Positions 61,112-64,000 of a stretch of 64,000 bases of DNA are shown here, piece by piece (positions within the stretch are counted from its first letter, which is position 1; each line of letters starts with the position of its first letter). Made by a program: the position numbers and the translations under genes. The notes beneath the pieces are model-generated. The model saw only the letters and a list, made by a program, of their open reading frames with translations. It did not search any database and was not told the DNA's origin. This DNA is from Channallabes apus. Taxonomy: Eukaryota; Chordata; Actinopteri; Siluriformes; Clariidae. Where the stretch lies: NCBI GenBank assembly GCA_030522415.1, contig CM060125.1, positions 29,649,167 to 29,713,166 on the forward strand, given 5' to 3'.

Positions 61112-61640
61112 GTGGGGGACCAGACGCCTACACTCTACCACTGTCATGTCTCTCACACACACACACACACACATACTCAGGCTGCTGATGATAGTCAGTG
61201 AGACGTCAGTGATGTTTCTGTCGCTGATCTGGAGAACATGGTCTGGTTCAGGACACGGTTTGTGAGTACATACACACACATTCAGTTTTAGTCAGCAGGT
61301 CTTCACTCTCTGTTAGTGCGATACAGAGCTGTCCTGATTATACAGGGTAGGTATTAGGGCTTAGGGTTTAGGGACTGAAGATTAGGGAGTCTGGACTAAT
61401 TTTAAATAGGTTTATCCATGTTTATGTGGAGTACAAATACTGTTGATTGTTTTGAAAAATGTGTCTGAAGCAATGGGAGAAATAAACACATCAACCCAAC
61501 TAATCCCGTTCATTCACATTCACACACACACACACACACAGACACACACACACAGACACTTGGGTTGCTGTTCTCAAGTTTATCTGTGTCAGGTTTTCCT
61601 GTGTGATATAACAGGCTTGTGTAGCGTTATGTGGTGTTTA
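61112..61640 (+). other. Start of the intron after exon 50
   Basis: (CA)n at 61154-61174 close to the donor and again at 61520-61558; no downstream exon. Confidence 0.6.
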
Positions 61641-64000
61641 ACCAACATGTGCTTACTGCTACTGTGACTCCACCTATCAGTTCTTCTGCTACAACCACCA
61701 CCATCACCACCATTACAGTTACTGCTACAGCTACTCCACTGTTGTCTCTGACGAAATAGTTTCTTTGTCTTACTGCTACTGAGGCAACTACAAACATCAC
61801 TATTATACACTATATGAAACATATTTGTTGTACAACTACCACAAACATTACTGCTACTGCTACTCCTGCTACACCACTGTTACTATTATTACCACAAGTA
61901 CAACCAGTACTGGTCCTAATTCTGCTGCTGTTCCTAGTCCTACTGCAACCAAGGCAACTTTTCTTACTTTTGTTACCGGTTACTGCTTCTGCTATTACTA
62001 TGGTCATGACTAACTCTATTACTGATACTAGTACTGCTGTTACTATAGTTACCATGACTAGTTAATACTACTGCTGTTACTATAGTTACTACTACTGTTA
62101 TTACTACGGCTGTTAATACCACTGCTGTTACTATGGTTACTACGGGTGTTATTACTACTATGGTCATGACTATTACTGATACTAGTACTGCTGTTAATAC
62201 TACTGCTGTTACTATAATTACCACGGCTGTAGTTAATACTACTGCTATTACTACGACTGTTAATACTACTGTTATTACTACTATAGTTACTACGACTGTT
62301 ACTATGACTGTTAATACTACTACTAGTTACTACGACTGTTAATACTACTGCTGTTAATACGACTGTTATTACTACTAGTTACTACGACTGTTAATACTAC
62401 TATAGTTAATACTACTGTTATTACCACTGCTATTACTACGACTGTTAATACTACTGCTGTTAATACGACTGTTAATACTACTATAGTTAATACTACTGTT
62501 ATTACCACTGCTATTACTACGACTGTTAATACTACTGCTGTTAATACGACTGTTAATACTACTATAGTTAATACTACTGTTATTACCACTGCTATTACTA
62601 CGACTGTTAATACTACTATAGTTAATACTACTGTTATTACCACTGCTATTACTACGACTGTTAATACTACTGCTGTTAATACGACTGTTATTACTACTGC
62701 TGTTACTATGCTGTTACTATAGTTACTACGACTGTTAATACTACTGCTGTTACTATAGTTACTACGACTGTTAATACTACTGTTATTCCTACTGCTGTTA
62801 CTATAGTTACTACGAGTGTTAATACTACTGTTATTCCTACTGCTGTTACTATAGTTACTACGACTGTTAATACTACTGTTATTCCTACTGCTGTTACTAT
62901 AGTTACTACGACTGTTAATACTACTGTTATTACTGCTATTACTACGACTGTTAATACTACTGCTGTTACTATAGTTACTACGACTGTTAATACTACTGTT
63001 ATTCCTACTGCTGTTACTATAGTTACTACGACTGTTAATACTACTGTTATTACTACTATAGTTACTACGACTGTTAATACTACTGCTGTTAATACGACGG
63101 TTAATACTACTGCTGTTACTATAGTTACTACGACTGTTAATACTACTGCTGTTAATACGACTGTTATTACTACTAGTTACTACGACTGTTAATACTACTA
63201 TAGTTAATACTACTGTTATTACCACTGCTATTACTACGACTGTTAATACTACTGCTGTTAATACGACTGTTATTACTACTGCTGTTACTATAGTTACTAC
63301 GACTGTTAATACTACTGTTATTCCTACTGCTGTTACTATAGTTACTACGACTGTTAATACTACTGCTGTTACTATAGTTACTACGACTGTTATTCCTACT
63401 GCTGTTACTATAGTTACTACGACTGTTATTCCTACTGCTGTTACTATAGTTACTACGACTGTTAATACTACTGCTGTTACTATAGTTACTACGACTGTTA
63501 ATACTACTGTTATTCCTACTGCTGTTACTATAGTTACTACGACTGTTAATACTACTGCTGTTACTATAGTTACTACGACTGTTAATACTACTGCTGTTAC
63601 TATAGTTACTACGACTGTTAATACTACTGTTATTCCTACTGCTGTTACTATAGTTACTACGAGTGTTAATACTACTGCTGTTACTATAGTTACTACGACT
63701 GTTAATACTACTGCTGTTACTATAGTTACTACGACTGTTAATACTACTGTTATTCCTACTGCTGTTACTATAGTTACTACGAGTGTTAATACTACTGTTA
63801 TTCCTACTGCTGTTACTATAGTTACTACGACTGTTAATACTACTGTTATTCCTACTGCTGTTACTATAGTTACTACGACTGTTAATACTACTGTTATTAC
63901 TGCTATTACTACGACTGTTAATACTACTGCTGTTACTATAGTTACTACGACTGTTAATACTACTGTTATTCCTACTGCTGTTACTATAGTTACTACGACT
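61641..64000 (+). repeat. Trinucleotide-derived array, 36-bp higher unit, runs off the window
   Basis: From about 61640 the DNA is built of tac/tgc/act triplets, degenerate at first. From about 62040 it settles into units such as gttactatagttactacgac followed by tgttaatactactgct (36 bp), with shorter gttattcctactgct inserts. All changes keep multiples of three, so the minus strand has a stop-free 300-codon frame (NSSINSRSNYSN, VVLTVVV) that is not a gene. Confidence 0.95.

Noticed and set aside
62323..63225. 300-codon minus-strand open frame (Asn/Ser and Val-rich repeats)
   Set aside because: Produced by the triplet-locked tandem array; composition changes abruptly with repeat register.
1..64000. 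A second protein-coding gene or a prokaryotic-type defence or biosynthetic system
   Set aside because: All other open frames are antisense, repeat-driven or transposon relics; sequence character is vertebrate throughout.

Overview
The window is vertebrate, almost certainly teleost fish, genomic DNA. It has no operon-like packing. About 12% of it is short coding exons with GT-AG borders. The rest is intron full of (CA/TG)n microsatellites, three large tandem arrays and many degraded Tc1/mariner-type, LINE and tRNA-SINE copies typical of fish. An otophysan such as a catfish is plausible from the repeat flavour, but that is only an impression.

One gene accounts for every convincing exon: a nesprin (KASH spectrin-repeat protein), best read as syne2, on the + strand. 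I trace 50 exons from 854 to 61111. They total about 7,988 nt, or about 2,662 residues in one continuous frame. The gene enters from the left, and continues to the right, because the C-terminal spectrin repeats and KASH tail are not here. The syne2 assignment rests mainly on the last two exons (58148-58306 and 60945-61111), which read like the nesprin-2 stretch around [13 protein letters not shown].

Layout. 1-853: Tc1-like relic and plain intron. 854-8615: nine spectrin-rod exons. 9930-17109: six exons of an unstructured acidic/Ser/Pro/Thr linker; one of them (15115) can read through its donor into a stop preceded by a CaaX-like CVVS. 20461-20625: one rod exon. 20626-29895: a 9.3 kb intron that is mostly a 20-bp minisatellite (about 22190-27937). 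29896-35456: six rod exons split by a LINE carrying a nested Tc1-like insertion. 35900-37530: a CCCATCCATCCACC-type array. 38022-53122: 23 rod exons, including one of 489 nt with an acidic/Ser-rich insert, among DNA-transposon relics (42746-44161, 45771-46420, 48660-49430). 54759-61111: five more exons. 61640-64000: a trinucleotide-derived array that runs off the end.

The most interesting signal is not a new gene but intron architecture. At least five introns begin with (CA)n just after the 5' splice site and end with (TG)n just before the 3' splice site, always in that order, so the transcript could pair its own intron ends. About ten acceptors have a TG tract directly against the AG. Nearly all introns are phase 0, which makes most exons skippable without frame loss. 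No second protein-coding gene, RNA gene, CRISPR array or prokaryotic-type system was found.
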